A DNA stretch of 43,396 nucleotides from an uncultured Chloracidobacterium sp. (lineage in GTDB: Bacteria > Acidobacteriota > Blastocatellia > Pyrinomonadales > Pyrinomonadaceae), in the NCBI GenBank assembly GCA_937941715.1, contig CALDGX010000202.1, positions 1 through 43,396 on the forward strand, given 5' to 3'. This document shows positions 1 through 10,281 of this stretch, in pieces. The notes under the pieces were generated by a model. That model was not told the DNA's origin and did no database searches. It saw only the letters and a list, made by a program, of their open reading frames with translations. Made by a program: the position numbers and the translations under genes. Positions within the stretch are counted from its first letter, which is position 1; each line of letters begins with the position of its first letter.

Positions 1-2195
1 CCGCCGTTTGCCAGGCCGCCAAATAGTATCTCATTTGCCAGCGGCTGTTTGATCTTTTCGTGGATCAGCCGCGACATCGGGCGGGCGCCGTAGCGGGCGT
101 CAAATCCATTTTTGGCGAGCCACTCGCGGGCGTCTTCGGTCAGGTGGACCAATACGCGTTTTTCGGCCAACTGGCCGTTAAGCTCCTTGATAAATTTATC
201 GACGATCAGCTTGATGACGTCGATATCGAGCGCCTTAAAGGGCACCCACGCGTCGAGTCGGTTGCGAAACTCGGGTGTAAAGGTCCGCTCGATGACGCCC
301 TTGGCGTTGCCCTTGGTGTCGGACGCGTTTCTGAACCCGAGCCCGCCCGACGACAGGTCGCGGGCACCGGCGTTGGTCGTCATTATCAGTATCACGTTGC
401 GAAAATCGGCCTTTTTGCCGTTATTGTCGGTCAGCGTCGCCGAATCCATCACCTGCAGCAGCAGATTAAAGAGGTTCGGATGCGCCTTTTCGATCTCGTC
501 GAGCACCAGGACGGCGTGCGGCGTACGCATTATCGCCTCGGTCAATAGTCCGCCCTGATCAAAGCCGACGTATCCCGGCGGAGCGCCGATCAGGCGCGAG
601 ACGGTATGCGGTTCGGCATACTCGCTCATATCAAATCGTATGAACTCGACGCCGAGTATCTCGGCCAACTGCTTGGCGACCTCGGTCTTACCGACGCCGG
701 TCGGCCCCGAAAACAGGAACGATCCGACGGGCTTGGTCTCGTGCCCGAGCCCGGCCCGCGAGATCTGGATGGCGTCGACGATCGCGTCGATAGCGGCGTC
801 CTGTCCATAGATCGCCTTTTTGATGTCGTCGCGGAGCGTGCGGAGCCGGAGCTTTTCGTCGGCGACGACCGTTTTCGGCGGTATCTTGGCCATTCGGGCG
901 ATGGTGTTTTCGACCATCTGGACGGTCACCTTTTTGGGACGTCGATTTGCCGGCAGCAGCTTGACCGAGGCTCCGACCTCGTCGATGACGTCGATCGCCT
1001 TGTCGGGCAAAAAGCGGTCGTTAATGTACTTGCCGGCGAGGTCCGCCGCGGTCCGCAGCGATTCGTTCGAGTATTTGACTCCGTGGTGGCTCTCGTAAAA
1101 CCGCTTGAGCCCCTTGAGTATCTCAAAGGTCTCGTCGGCGGTCGGCTCATTGATATCGATCCGCTGAAAACGCCTCGCGAGCGCGCGGTCGCGGTCAAAC
1201 GCGGCCTTATACTCGGCGTGCGTCGTCGAACCGATGCAGCGGAGTTCGCCGGCAGCGAGTGCGGGCTTGAGTATGTTCGACGCGTCCATCGAACCGCCGG
1301 AAACGGCCCCGGCACCGACGATGGTATGTATCTCGTCGATAAAGAGTATCGCGTTCTCCTGCTGTTTCAACTCGGTGATTATCGCCTTGAACCGCTGTTC
1401 AAAATCGCCGCGGTACCGCGTGCCGGCCAGCACGGCGCCCATATCGAGAGCAAAGATCTTAGCGTTGGCGAGCACCTCGGGCACATCGCCCTCGCTGATC
1501 TTGAGCGCGAGGCCCTCGGCGAGTGCGGTCTTGCCGACGCCGGGTTCGCCGACGTAGAGCGGGTTGTTCTTCTTACGGCGGCAGAGCACCTGGATGGTGC
1601 GTTCGATCTCGTCGGCACGACCGACGATCGGGTCGATCTCGCCCGCGGCGGCCTTGGCCACGAGCTCGACCGTAAAACTCTCAAGCGGATTTTTGCGTTG
1701 AGCGCCCGCGGGCATTTCCTGATCATCGTCAAACTCGATATCGGGAAAAGTATCGGCCGGGTCGACCTTTGAAATGCCGTGGGCGATGTAATTGAGCACG
1801 TCGAGCCGAGTTATCCCCTGCTGCAGCAGCAGATAGACGGCGTACGATTGTTCGGCCTGATAGAGAGCGGCGAGGATATTGGCGCCATCGACGGCGGGCT
1901 GTCCGCTGCCCTCGGCCTGGAGCACGGCATACGAGATCGTCGATTGAAAGGTGCTGGTCAGCTCGGGCATGACCTTTTCTTCGCCGGGCACCTTTTCCAA
2001 AACGCCCTCAAAATACTCCTGCAACGCACGGGCGATCTCGTCGATCTGCGCACCGCAGGCGGCCAGGACGACGCGGGCGGCCGGATCTTCGAGCAGAGCA
2101 AAAAGCAGATGCTCCATCGTCACAAACTCGTGCTTGTGACGTACCGCCTCGTCCACCGCCAAACTCAGGGTCTCTTCTAATTCCCGCGTCAACAT
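1..2195 (-). CDS. clpA: ATP-dependent Clp protease ATP-binding subunit ClpA, 3' end cut by window edge
   Basis: The minus frame from ATG at 2195 stays open to base 1, giving about 731 residues; E. coli ClpA has 758, so only the extreme C-terminus is missing. ClpA is the Hsp100 unfoldase that feeds substrates to ClpP in the cytoplasm. An N-terminal Clp repeat domain (starting MLTRELEETL) is followed by AAA module 1 with Walker A GEPGVGKTALAEG and Walker B LFIDEIHT, then module 2 with Walker A GPTGVGKTEVAKQ, pore segment GAPPGYVGFDQGG and Walker B VLVLDEIEKAH. A GLGF tripeptide-loop equivalent after ARDLSSG fits a ClpP-binding IGF/IGL loop. No ClpB-type middle coiled coil is seen between the modules, which favours ClpA over ClpB/ClpC. 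No clpS lies just upstream. The start has no strong Shine-Dalgarno sequence. Confidence 0.95.
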   Translation of the reverse strand, partial: MLTRELEETLSLAVDEAVRHKHEFVTMEHLLFALLEDPAARVVLAACGAQIDEIARALQEYFEGVLEKVPGEEKVMPELTSTFQSTISYAVLQAEGSGQPAVDGANILAALYQAEQSYAVYLLLQQGITRLDVLNYIAHGISKVDPADTFPDIEFDDDQEMPAGAQRKNPLESFTVELVAKAAAGEIDPIVGRADEIERTIQVLCRRKKNNPLYVGEPGVGKTALAEGLALKISEGDVPEVLANAKIFALDMGAVLAGTRYRGDFEQRFKAIITELKQQENAILFIDEIHTIVGAGAVSGGSMDASNILKPALAAGELRCIGSTTHAEYKAAFDRDRALARRFQRIDINEPTADETFEILKGLKRFYESHHGVKYSNESLRTAADLAGKYINDRFLPDKAIDVIDEVGASVKLLPANRRPKKVTVQMVENTIARMAKIPPKTVVADEKLRLRTLRDDIKKAIYGQDAAIDAIVDAIQISRAGLGHETKPVGSFLFSGPTGVGKTEVAKQLAEILGVEFIRFDMSEYAEPHTVSRLIGAPPGYVGFDQGGLLTEAIMRTPHAVLVLDEIEKAHPNLFNLLLQVMDSATLTDNNGKKADFRNVILIMTTNAGARDLSSGGLGFRNASDTKGNAKGVIERTFTPEFRNRLDAWVPFKALDIDVIKLIVDKFIKELNGQLAEKRVLVHLTEDAREWLAKNGFDARYGARPMSRLIHEKIKQPLANEILFGGLANG

Positions 2196-2250
2196 CGTGT
2201 TTATATCTTAGCAGTTTTCGCCCGAAGGTGAGCAATAGTTTCGGGGCAGT

Positions 2251-3168
2251 TTAGGCCACGCGAACGCCGTGGGGGCTGATCCGCGAGACGTAAGTGTTGA
2301 AATCAATACCAGTTGGGCCGTAAACGATATTCATCGCTTCGCGGACATACTCGGCTATGGCGCTCGACTCGCTGAGCATAAAGACCGACGGCCCGCTGCC
2401 CGAAATGCCGCCTCCGATCGCACCGGCGGCCAGGCTGGCGGCCTTGAGCTCGGCAAATTTGGGTATCAGCGCCTGACGGGCCGGTTCGACGATCGTATCG
2501 ACCATCGATCGCGCCATCAGGTCGAGGTCGCCGCCGGCGAGAGCCGCGACAAACGCCCCGAGATTGCTCCAGTTGCGGACCGCCTCGGCCAGCGGAACGT
2601 CCTTTGGCAGCATCGCCCGGGCCGCGGACGTTTTGACCTCGATCTGCGGATGGATGACGGTCGCGTAGAGTTCGGGACAGGCGATCTCGACGATATCGAG
2701 CGGCTCGGACGAACGGACCAGCGTAAAGCCGCCGTAGATGCACGGTGCGAGGTTGTCGGCGTGACGCGAGCCCGAGGCGACCATCTCACCCGCCATTGCC
2801 AGTTCGACGAGTTCGACGGGCGAGAATTTATGTTCTAAAAGGTGATTGGCGGCGACGACCGCCCCGCACGCACTAGCCGCACTCGAGCCGATACCGCTGC
2901 CGGGCTTGATGTTTTTGTCGATCTCGACCTCAAAGCCGAAATCAATGCCGGCCGCGTCGATCAGCGCCCGCAGGGCGACGCCGGCGACATTGAGCGCCGG
3001 ATCGGACGGCAGCCCGAAATCGTCGCGGTGCGTGATGCGAATGACCGGCTCGGAGATCTTGCGGACCGTCATTACGTCAAAAGGCCCGTCAAGAGCAAAC
3101 CCCAGACAGTCGAATCCGCATACGACATTTGAGACCGTGGCCGGTGACTGTACAGTGATCTGGTCCAT
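2251..3168 (-). CDS. thrB: homoserine kinase
   Basis: 305 residues, close to the 309-310 of well-known ThrB proteins. GHMP-family kinase that phosphorylates homoserine to O-phosphohomoserine, the substrate of threonine synthase. The protein opens with the family-typical segment TVQSPATVSNVVCGFDCLG, has the ATP-binding motif PGSGIGSSAAS around residues 90-100, and a C-terminal GGGISGSGPSVF motif that closes over the substrate. It is transcribed divergently from thrC, with only 67 bases between the two start codons, so the promoters of the threonine genes must overlap or abut. The gap to clpA downstream is about 55 bases. Confidence 0.96.
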   Translation of the reverse strand: MDQITVQSPATVSNVVCGFDCLGFALDGPFDVMTVRKISEPVIRITHRDDFGLPSDPALNVAGVALRALIDAAGIDFGFEVEIDKNIKPGSGIGSSAASACGAVVAANHLLEHKFSPVELVELAMAGEMVASGSRHADNLAPCIYGGFTLVRSSEPLDIVEIACPELYATVIHPQIEVKTSAARAMLPKDVPLAEAVRNWSNLGAFVAALAGGDLDLMARSMVDTIVEPARQALIPKFAELKAASLAAGAIGGGISGSGPSVFMLSESSAIAEYVREAMNIVYGPTGIDFNTYVSRISPHGVRVA

Positions 3169-3235
3169 ATTTTCGCAAATGGGGCCGAACCGTTATATCA
3201 TTTAGAGACCGGGATCGCGGCCCAAATTCTCGCCG

Positions 3236-4528
3236 ATGCACTACTTTAGCACAAACCGAAGATCGCCTCACGCGTCGTTTCGGGACGCCGTTCTGAACGG
3301 GCAGCCCGACGACAAGGGCCTGTACTTTCCGTCCGAGATCGTGTCGCTGACGCACGATTTTCTCGCGGCACTTCCCGAACTGACAAACGAGAAGATCGCG
3401 TTTGACGTCATACGGCCGTACGTCGGCGGCGAGATACCGGACGATGAGCTTTTTGAGATATGCCGGCAAACGGTCGATTTTGAATTCCCGCTCGTCAAAC
3501 TTACCGACAATATATCGGCGCTCGAGCTGTTTCACGGGCCGACGCTTGCGTTCAAGGATGTCGGGGCCAGGTTTATGAGCCGCTGCCTGCGATATTTTTC
3601 GGCGCAGCGGAGGCAAAAGACGGTCGTCCTGGTCGCGACGTCGGGCGATACGGGCGGTGCCGTTGCGGCGGGCTTTCACGGTGTCGAGGGCGTCGAGGTC
3701 GTAATACTCTACCCGAGCGGCAAGGTCAGTAACGTGCAGGAACTGCAGTTGACCACGCTCGGCGGAAATGTGACCACATTGGAATTACATGGCACTTTTG
3801 ACGACTGTCAGGCCATAGTCAAACGCGCCCTGGCCGATGACGAGATTCGCTCGCGGCACCATCTGACGTCGGCCAACTCGATCAATATCGCCCGCTGGCT
3901 GCCGCAGCAGTTCTATTATTTTTACGCGATAAAACAGTGGCGCGGCCGGCCCCCGATGATCTCGGTCCCGAGCGGTAATTTTGGCAACCTGGCGTCGGGC
4001 ATACTCGCCCACATATCCGGACTGCCGGTCAGGAAGTTTATCGCCGCCTGTAACGCCAACGACGTCGTCCCGCGTTTTATAAGGACAGCGAACTACGAGC
4101 CGCGGCCGTCGGTCGCCACCATCTCAAACGCGATGGACGTCGGCGCGCCGAGCAATTTTGTCAGGATACTGGAGATATTCGAGCACGATTTCCCGTTTCT
4201 GATCAATAAGCTCGAGGCCGTCAGCATCTCAGACGAGGCCACGGCGGCGACGATGCGCGAGGTGTTTGCACAATGTAATTACATCCTCGATCCGCACGGC
4301 GCCGTCGGTTACCGGGCTCTCGCCGACCATATCGAACGCCATCCGGACGAACCCGGAATATTTTTAGAAACCGCTCACCCGGTCAAATTTGACTCGGTAA
4401 ATGAGATAATAGGAACAACTGGCGAGGTGCCGGCGGCGGTCGTCGAACTGTTGTCAAAACAAAAGCAGAGCATACCGGTCGAAAACGACTATGACGCTGT
4501 GCGTGAAATACTCTTGAGCAAGTTATGA
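3236..4528 (+). CDS. thrC: threonine synthase
   Basis: 430 residues, PLP-dependent fold II enzyme converting O-phosphohomoserine to threonine. The N-terminal threonine-synthase domain begins MHYFSTN; the Schiff-base lysine is K107 in GPTLAFKDVGARF, and the phosphate-binding loop is TSGDTGGAVAAG at about 136-147. Length and N-terminal domain fit the E. coli/yeast-like class of long threonine synthases. Its last codon overlaps thrA by four bases (ATGA), so the two are translationally coupled. It is divergent from thrB. Confidence 0.96.
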   Translation: MHYFSTNRRSPHASFRDAVLNGQPDDKGLYFPSEIVSLTHDFLAALPELTNEKIAFDVIRPYVGGEIPDDELFEICRQTVDFEFPLVKLTDNISALELFHGPTLAFKDVGARFMSRCLRYFSAQRRQKTVVLVATSGDTGGAVAAGFHGVEGVEVVILYPSGKVSNVQELQLTTLGGNVTTLELHGTFDDCQAIVKRALADDEIRSRHHLTSANSINIARWLPQQFYYFYAIKQWRGRPPMISVPSGNFGNLASGILAHISGLPVRKFIAACNANDVVPRFIRTANYEPRPSVATISNAMDVGAPSNFVRILEIFEHDFPFLINKLEAVSISDEATAATMREVFAQCNYILDPHGAVGYRALADHIERHPDEPGIFLETAHPVKFDSVNEIIGTTGEVPAAVVELLSKQKQSIPVENDYDAVREILLSKL

Positions 4529-6966
4529 AGGTACTGAAGTTTGGCGGGTCATCGGTCGGCAGTGCCGACACGATCGAGAAGGTGACGGCGATCATCCGCG
4601 AGGCGGCCGCATCGGGCGAGTGCGCCGTCGTGCTGTCGGCGATGCAAGGCACGACAGACGCCCTTATCGACGCCGGCCGCTCAGCCGAACGCGGTGACGA
4701 CGGCTATATCGAGATACTCAGTCAGATCGGTGAACGTCACACGGAAACGATCAGGGAACTTTTCGGGGACGACCGCTCGAACGCCGTCGCGGATTTTGTC
4801 GATGATACGCTCCGCGAACTCGAAAATCTGTGCGAGGGCGTCAGGCTCGTCCGCGAATTGACGCCAAAGACGCTGGATCGGATATTGAGTTTCGGCGAGA
4901 TCGTCTCATCACGCATCGTCGCCGAAAGGCTTAACCGCCTCGGCGTACAGAACGAATGGATCGACAGCCGGCGGCTGATCTGCACCGATTCGAACCACGG
5001 TTTTGCGGCGGTCGACTTTGCCCGGACCGATCTTCAGATCAGGGACCATTTTGGCGAGTCGGCAGCTAAACTGCATATCCTGCCGGGCTTTATCGCCGCC
5101 GATGCTGCCGGGCACACGACCACGCTGGGCCGCGGCGGTTCGGATTATTCGGCCGCGATCATCGCCGCCGCACTCGGCGCCGACGTGCTAGAGATCTGGA
5201 CCGATGTGTCGGGCATGATGACGGCTGACCCGCGTTTTGTCCGCAACGTGCGGCAGATATCGCACATCACGTACCGCGAGGCGATGGAGCTGTCGCACTT
5301 TGGAGCAAAGGTCATCTACCCGCCGACGATCCAGCCGGTGATGGCCCGCGGCATACCGGTCCTGGTCAAAAACACCTTCGCACCCGATGACCACGGCACG
5401 CTGATCGAATCGGAATCCGCGGCCGAAAAGGAGATCATCCGCGGTATCACCAGCATCGACAAGATCGCGGTACTGAGCCTTGAGGGCAGCGGGATGGTCG
5501 GTATTCCCGGCTTTTCAAAGCGGCTCTTTGACGCTCTGTCGCGGGCACGGATCAACGTCATTTTGATCACGCAGAGCTCATCTGAGCACTCGATCTGCGT
5601 CGCTATCGAGGAAAGGTCGGCCGACCTTGCCAAGATGACCGTCGATCACGAGTTTGAGCACGAGATCGCGGTCGGCCGGATCGAACCGCTGCGTGTCGAA
5701 CGCGGATTTTCGATCCTGGCACTGGTCGGCGACAATATGAAGTCGCACACCGGCGTCAGCGGCAAGATGTTTACGACGCTCGGACACAACGGCATCAACA
5801 TCCACGCGATCGCACAGGGGTCGAGCGAACGCAACATCTCGGCGATCATATCGTCGGCCGACGTTCGCAAGGCGGTAAATACCCTGCACGAAGAGTTTTT
5901 CTCGGACGGCAGCAAACAGATCAACCTGTTCATCGCCGGCGTGGGAACGGTCGGTTCGCGGCTGATAGAACAGATCCGCAGCCAACACGAACATCTGCTC
6001 GCAGAAATGCGGCTCAACCTGCGGGTCGTCGGTATTGCCAACAGCCGCGGTGCCGCCATCAACGAAGACGGGCTGGAACTCGGCCGGTACAGGGATGAAC
6101 TCGCAGCCTCCGGGCCGAAGACCGTCGGCGAATTTACCGACGAGATACTCGCGCTCAACCTGCGCAACTCGATCTTTGTTGACGTAACGGCGAGCCCAGA
6201 GGTAGTCGAAACCTATCCGAAGCTGCTGTCAAAGGCGGTCTCGGTCATCGCCTGCAACAAGATCGCCGCGTCGTCCGGCCACGATAGTTACCGCCGGCTG
6301 AAGGACCTTTCGCGAGAGTACGGGGCGAACTTCTTCTTTGAGACCAATGTCGGTGCCGGACTGCCGGTCATCAATACGCTCAACGACCTGCTGCGGAGCG
6401 GCGACAAGGTACGGCGGATCGAGGCGGTGCTGTCGGGGACGCTCAATTTTGTCTTTAACAATTACGACGGTTCGCGAAAGTTTGCCGATGTCGTCCGGCA
6501 GGCACAGGCCGAGGGGTACACTGAGCCCGATCCGCGGCTCGACCTCAGCGGCACTGACGTCGCCCGCAAGATACTGATACTCGCACGCGAAGCCGGCAAC
6601 GAAATGGAGATCGGCGATATCGAGAACGAGGGATTTTTGCCGGGATCCTGTCTGGAGGGCAGCGTCGATGACTTTTACAGCGAACTCGAGCGGAACGAGG
6701 CGCATTTTCGCTCTCTGCTCGATGACGCCATCAGCAAGGGCCTGACGCTCAAGTACATCGCGACGTTTGACAACGGAAAAGCAAAGGTCGGGCTCCGTTC
6801 GATCGGGCCCGACCATAATTTTGCCAACCTTTCCGGCAAGGACAACGCCGTTCTCTTTTACACCAAACGCTATCCCGAACAGCCGCTCGTGATCAAAGGT
6901 GCCGGTGCCGGTGCCGATGTGACCGCGGCGGGCGTTTTTGCCGACATCATCCGCGCGTCGCGGTGA
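4525..6966 (+). CDS. thrA: bifunctional aspartokinase / homoserine dehydrogenase
   Basis: 813 residues, similar to E. coli ThrA (820). It catalyses the first and third steps of threonine synthesis from aspartate. The kinase half begins MKVLKFGGSSVGSADTI, with the aspartate/ATP motif FGEIVSSRI near 127-135 and GRGGSDYSAA near 200. Paired ACT-type regulatory segments occupy about 305-460 (LEGSGMVGIPG, LVGDNMKSHTGVSG), suggesting allosteric control by threonine. The dehydrogenase half starts near 470 with the NAD(P)-binding motif FIAGVGTVGSRL and contains ACNKIAASS and the GTLNFVFN substrate motif near 640. The start overlaps the thrC stop by four bases, so thrC-thrA is an operon. Confidence 0.96.
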   Translation: MKVLKFGGSSVGSADTIEKVTAIIREAAASGECAVVLSAMQGTTDALIDAGRSAERGDDGYIEILSQIGERHTETIRELFGDDRSNAVADFVDDTLRELENLCEGVRLVRELTPKTLDRILSFGEIVSSRIVAERLNRLGVQNEWIDSRRLICTDSNHGFAAVDFARTDLQIRDHFGESAAKLHILPGFIAADAAGHTTTLGRGGSDYSAAIIAAALGADVLEIWTDVSGMMTADPRFVRNVRQISHITYREAMELSHFGAKVIYPPTIQPVMARGIPVLVKNTFAPDDHGTLIESESAAEKEIIRGITSIDKIAVLSLEGSGMVGIPGFSKRLFDALSRARINVILITQSSSEHSICVAIEERSADLAKMTVDHEFEHEIAVGRIEPLRVERGFSILALVGDNMKSHTGVSGKMFTTLGHNGINIHAIAQGSSERNISAIISSADVRKAVNTLHEEFFSDGSKQINLFIAGVGTVGSRLIEQIRSQHEHLLAEMRLNLRVVGIANSRGAAINEDGLELGRYRDELAASGPKTVGEFTDEILALNLRNSIFVDVTASPEVVETYPKLLSKAVSVIACNKIAASSGHDSYRRLKDLSREYGANFFFETNVGAGLPVINTLNDLLRSGDKVRRIEAVLSGTLNFVFNNYDGSRKFADVVRQAQAEGYTEPDPRLDLSGTDVARKILILAREAGNEMEIGDIENEGFLPGSCLEGSVDDFYSELERNEAHFRSLLDDAISKGLTLKYIATFDNGKAKVGLRSIGPDHNFANLSGKDNAVLFYTKRYPEQPLVIKGAGAGADVTAAGVFADIIRASR

Positions 6967-6997
6967 TCGAAATGAGCCGGACCGCCGGACCTTGTCG

Positions 6998-7885
6998 TCA
7001 ATCCAAATGACCAAACTTGCCTGATTGGTAATCATGGATCGCCTGTACGATCTCTTCCTGAGTATTCATCAGGAACGGCCCGTACTGGGCGATCGGTTCG
7101 TTGAGAGGCTCGCCGCTCATCACCAGCAAAACGCTGTCATCGACGGCGGTGACGGTGATGTGTTCGCCATCGCGTTCGAATAGTGCGAGGTGGTCGGTCG
7201 GGAGCGTCTCGACGCCGTTGAGCATCGCCGAGCCCTCGACTGCAAGTATCGCCGTCGTGTAGCCGGCCGGGTAGTCGAGCTCGACCGTCTCGCCCGTTTT
7301 CAGCTTCAGGTTATACAGATGCACCGGCGAGAACGTCGTTGCCGGACCCTTTACCCCGGCAAATTCGCCCGCGATGATCTCGACCTCGCCGCCGCCCGGC
7401 AATTTCACGCGGCCCATCTCGGCGTTGGTGATCGCCTGGTATTTGGGCTCGGTCATCTTGTCCTTGGCGGGCAGGTTGACCCACAGCTGGACCATCTGGA
7501 ACGGCCCGCCCTGCCGGTTATATTCCTGTTCGTGATACTCCTTGTGAAGCAGGCCGCTGCCGGCCGTCATCCATTGCACGTCGCCCTCACCGATGACGCC
7601 GCCGCCGCCGCGGCTGTCGTGATGAGCGACCTTACCCCTGTAAGCGATCGTCACCGTCTCAAAACCGCGATGCGGGTGCGGCCCGACGCCGAACGGCTGT
7701 TCACGCGGCGGAAAATTGGTCAATGCATTGTAATCAAGCAGGAAGAACGGGCTCATACGCGAACCGGTCAACGGCCCGTGCGGGAAAAACCCGTGCACAT
7801 CAAATCCGTCACCGACCCAATGCCTGGGCGGCGGAGCAACGATACGTTCTACATTCTTAACAATCGCTGAGATCTTGGCTTTCAT
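6998..7885 (-). CDS. pirin family protein (bicupin)
   Basis: 295 residues, typical pirin length. Pirins are bicupin metal-binding proteins; some bacterial members act as quercetin 2,3-dioxygenases, and others have regulatory roles. The N-terminal cupin carries the metal-ligand block PHPHRGFETVT and GKVAHHDSRGG near 85-110, followed by MTAGSGLLHKEYHEQE. The C-terminal half (PVHLYNLKLKTGE onward) matches the pirin C-terminal domain. AAGGAG lies six bases before the ATG at 7885 and supports this start. The gene is convergent with thrA (31 bases apart) and follows the O-methyltransferase on the same strand after a 143-base gap. The substrate cannot be told from sequence. Confidence 0.9.
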   Translation of the reverse strand: MKAKISAIVKNVERIVAPPPRHWVGDGFDVHGFFPHGPLTGSRMSPFFLLDYNALTNFPPREQPFGVGPHPHRGFETVTIAYRGKVAHHDSRGGGGVIGEGDVQWMTAGSGLLHKEYHEQEYNRQGGPFQMVQLWVNLPAKDKMTEPKYQAITNAEMGRVKLPGGGEVEIIAGEFAGVKGPATTFSPVHLYNLKLKTGETVELDYPAGYTTAILAVEGSAMLNGVETLPTDHLALFERDGEHITVTAVDDSVLLVMSGEPLNEPIAQYGPFLMNTQEEIVQAIHDYQSGKFGHLD

Positions 7886-8028
7886 AATATTCTCCTTGCT
7901 ACGACGTCATCGACGCCGATGTATAAGAAGAGTTTATGCCGACAGACGAAAAGAAACATCGGCAATTCCGGCGAGAAACGCCTAATACTTATGGGTGAGA
8001 GGCCGCCGGTGACCCGGGCGGTCACATC

Positions 8029-8661
8029 TCAGATCTTTCGGGCGACCATCAGTCCGTCACGAACGGGCAGCAGGATGTTTTCGACACGGGCGTCGGCGAG
8101 GATCTTTTGATTGTAATCATGCAGGGCTTGCGTATTCTCGTCCTTGTTATCGTCGAGTACCTTGCCGCTCCAGAGGACATTGTCGGCGATGATAAAGCCG
8201 CCTCTGGCGACCTTGTCGAAAACAAGGTCGTAATAGTTTGAGTAGTTGGGCTTATCGGCATCGATGAATACGAGGTCGAACGTCTCATCGAGTGTCGGAA
8301 TGATATCGGCGGCAAATCCCAGATGAAACTCGATACGGTCGGCAAACTCGCTCTTTTCGACAAACGACCGGGCAACGCGGTTGGTGTCCTCTTGTATATC
8401 CAATGTAATTACCTTGCCGCCATCGGCCAGTCCCTCGGCAAAACACATCGCCGAATAGCCCAGATACGTTCCGATCTCAAGTACCACCCGCGGCCGTATC
8501 ATATACGAGAACATTGACAAAAGGCGGCCCTGGACAAAGCCCGAGAGCATCGATCTGTCGTCAAAATTGGCGTAACAATGCTCACGCAGTTCGCGGAGGA
8601 CAGAGCTCTCGTCGGATGTCACTTTTTCGGCGTAATCAATGATCTCTTGTGAAAATTCCAT
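8029..8661 (-). CDS. class I SAM-dependent O-methyltransferase (caffeoyl-CoA OMT-like)
   Basis: 210 residues, the usual size for the COMT-like/PmtA family of cation-dependent O-methyltransferases. The SAM-binding glycine motif is EIGTYLGYSAMCFAEGL near 64-80, the following acidic strand is GGKVITLDIQED, and FDLVFIDADKPNYSNYY near 133-148 supplies metal-ligand aspartates. DNVLWSGKV near 160 is the typical C-terminal metal/substrate segment. It lies 49 bases downstream of the LuxR-type regulator on the same strand and probably shares a transcript with it and with the truncated alaS. Natural acceptor unknown; catechol-like or hydroxylated small molecules are usual for the family. Confidence 0.9.
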   Translation of the reverse strand: MEFSQEIIDYAEKVTSDESSVLRELREHCYANFDDRSMLSGFVQGRLLSMFSYMIRPRVVLEIGTYLGYSAMCFAEGLADGGKVITLDIQEDTNRVARSFVEKSEFADRIEFHLGFAADIIPTLDETFDLVFIDADKPNYSNYYDLVFDKVARGGFIIADNVLWSGKVLDDNKDENTQALHDYNQKILADARVENILLPVRDGLMVARKI

Positions 8662-8710
8662 AATTTATCGTTTGTCATATAGGCCGCCCGTCGCCGCAGA
8701 TGGATTTGGA

Positions 8711-9340
8711 CTACAGTTCTACCCTGACAAGCCCCCGTTTTATCGCGGTCATTGTCGCCGACGTTCGGTCGGATACACCGATCTTTGCGAAAATGTTCTG
8801 GAGATGTGTCTTGAAGGTATTTTCGGAAACGTCAAGGGCGAATGCGATCTCCTTGTTCGACATTCCACCGACAACCATCCGCAGCACGTTTGACTCGGCG
8901 GGCGTCAGTTCTTCCTTGCCGACGTGCTCGCTGAGGATACGGGCGATGTCATCGGGAATGTACTTGCGGCCGGCGGCGACGGTGCGGATCGCATCGACGA
9001 GGCCAGAGGGCGAGATGTCTTTGCAGATGTAGCCGGCGGCACCTTTCTTTAGCGCCTTGGCGATCTCGGCGTCGCCGGCGTGTTCGGCGAGAACGATGAC
9101 CTTCGCTTTGGGCCGCTCGGCAAAGTATCTGTCGAGGTCATCGATAGAACACGATTCCGGAAACCGCAGCCCAAGGATCGTGACCTGCGGATCACGTTCG
9201 CGAAACAGTGCAAACCCGTCGGCGAGATTGTCCGCCTCGCCGATGATCTCGAGGTCATTTTCACCGGAAACTACGGCCCGCACACCGAGGCGCGTCAGCG
9301 GTTGGTTTTCGATCAAGAGTATTCCGGTCGTCACATCCAT
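8711..9340 (-). CDS. LuxR/NarL-type response regulator with degenerate receiver
   Basis: 209 residues: receiver-like domain at about 5-125 and LuxR-type helix-turn-helix at about 145-205 (LTPAESNVLRMVVGGMSNKEIAFALDVSENTFKTHLQNIFAKIGV). The output domain is intact. The receiver lacks the phosphorylation chemistry: the phospho-acceptor Asp is replaced by Gly57 (VTILGLRFP where VVLLDLRMP is usual), the acidic pair after beta-1 is E11-N12, and the Thr/Ser of beta-4 is Ala (VIVLAEHA). The beta-5 lysine remains (AAGYICKD). It is therefore likely a phosphorylation-independent regulator. It starts 20 bases after the truncated alaS and is followed by the O-methyltransferase; no histidine kinase is nearby. 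Confidence 0.9.
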   Translation of the reverse strand: MDVTTGILLIENQPLTRLGVRAVVSGENDLEIIGEADNLADGFALFRERDPQVTILGLRFPESCSIDDLDRYFAERPKAKVIVLAEHAGDAEIAKALKKGAAGYICKDISPSGLVDAIRTVAAGRKYIPDDIARILSEHVGKEELTPAESNVLRMVVGGMSNKEIAFALDVSENTFKTHLQNIFAKIGVSDRTSATMTAIKRGLVRVEL

Positions 9341-9360
9341 ACGATCACGCCGCGGGGGTC

Positions 9361-10182
<822 letters not shown>

Positions 10183-10225
10183 ACTGAAACTTTAACACAA
10201 AGCATTTATCCGTTGCATCGCCGGC

Positions 10226-10256
10226 AAAAAAGCCGGAAACCCACGCGGGTTCCGGC
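10226..10256 (-). terminator. intrinsic terminator downstream of msrB
   Basis: Read on the minus strand, a GC-rich hairpin (GCCGGAACCC / GGGTTTCCGGC with one bulged base and a 4-base loop) is directly followed by six T. It lies 26 bases after the msrB stop codon and separates msrB from the alaS fragment. Confidence 0.85.
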
Positions 10257-10281
10257 CTGTTGTCTGTCATAATCGCGCACG

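Noticed and set aside
606..1772. 388-codon open frame on the plus strand
   Set aside because: It is antisense to clpA, whose AAA motifs are unmistakable; a GC-rich shadow frame.
8009..8025. Hairpin GTGACC/GGTCAC after the O-methyltransferase gene
   Set aside because: Only six pairs and no T run on either strand; too weak to call a terminator.
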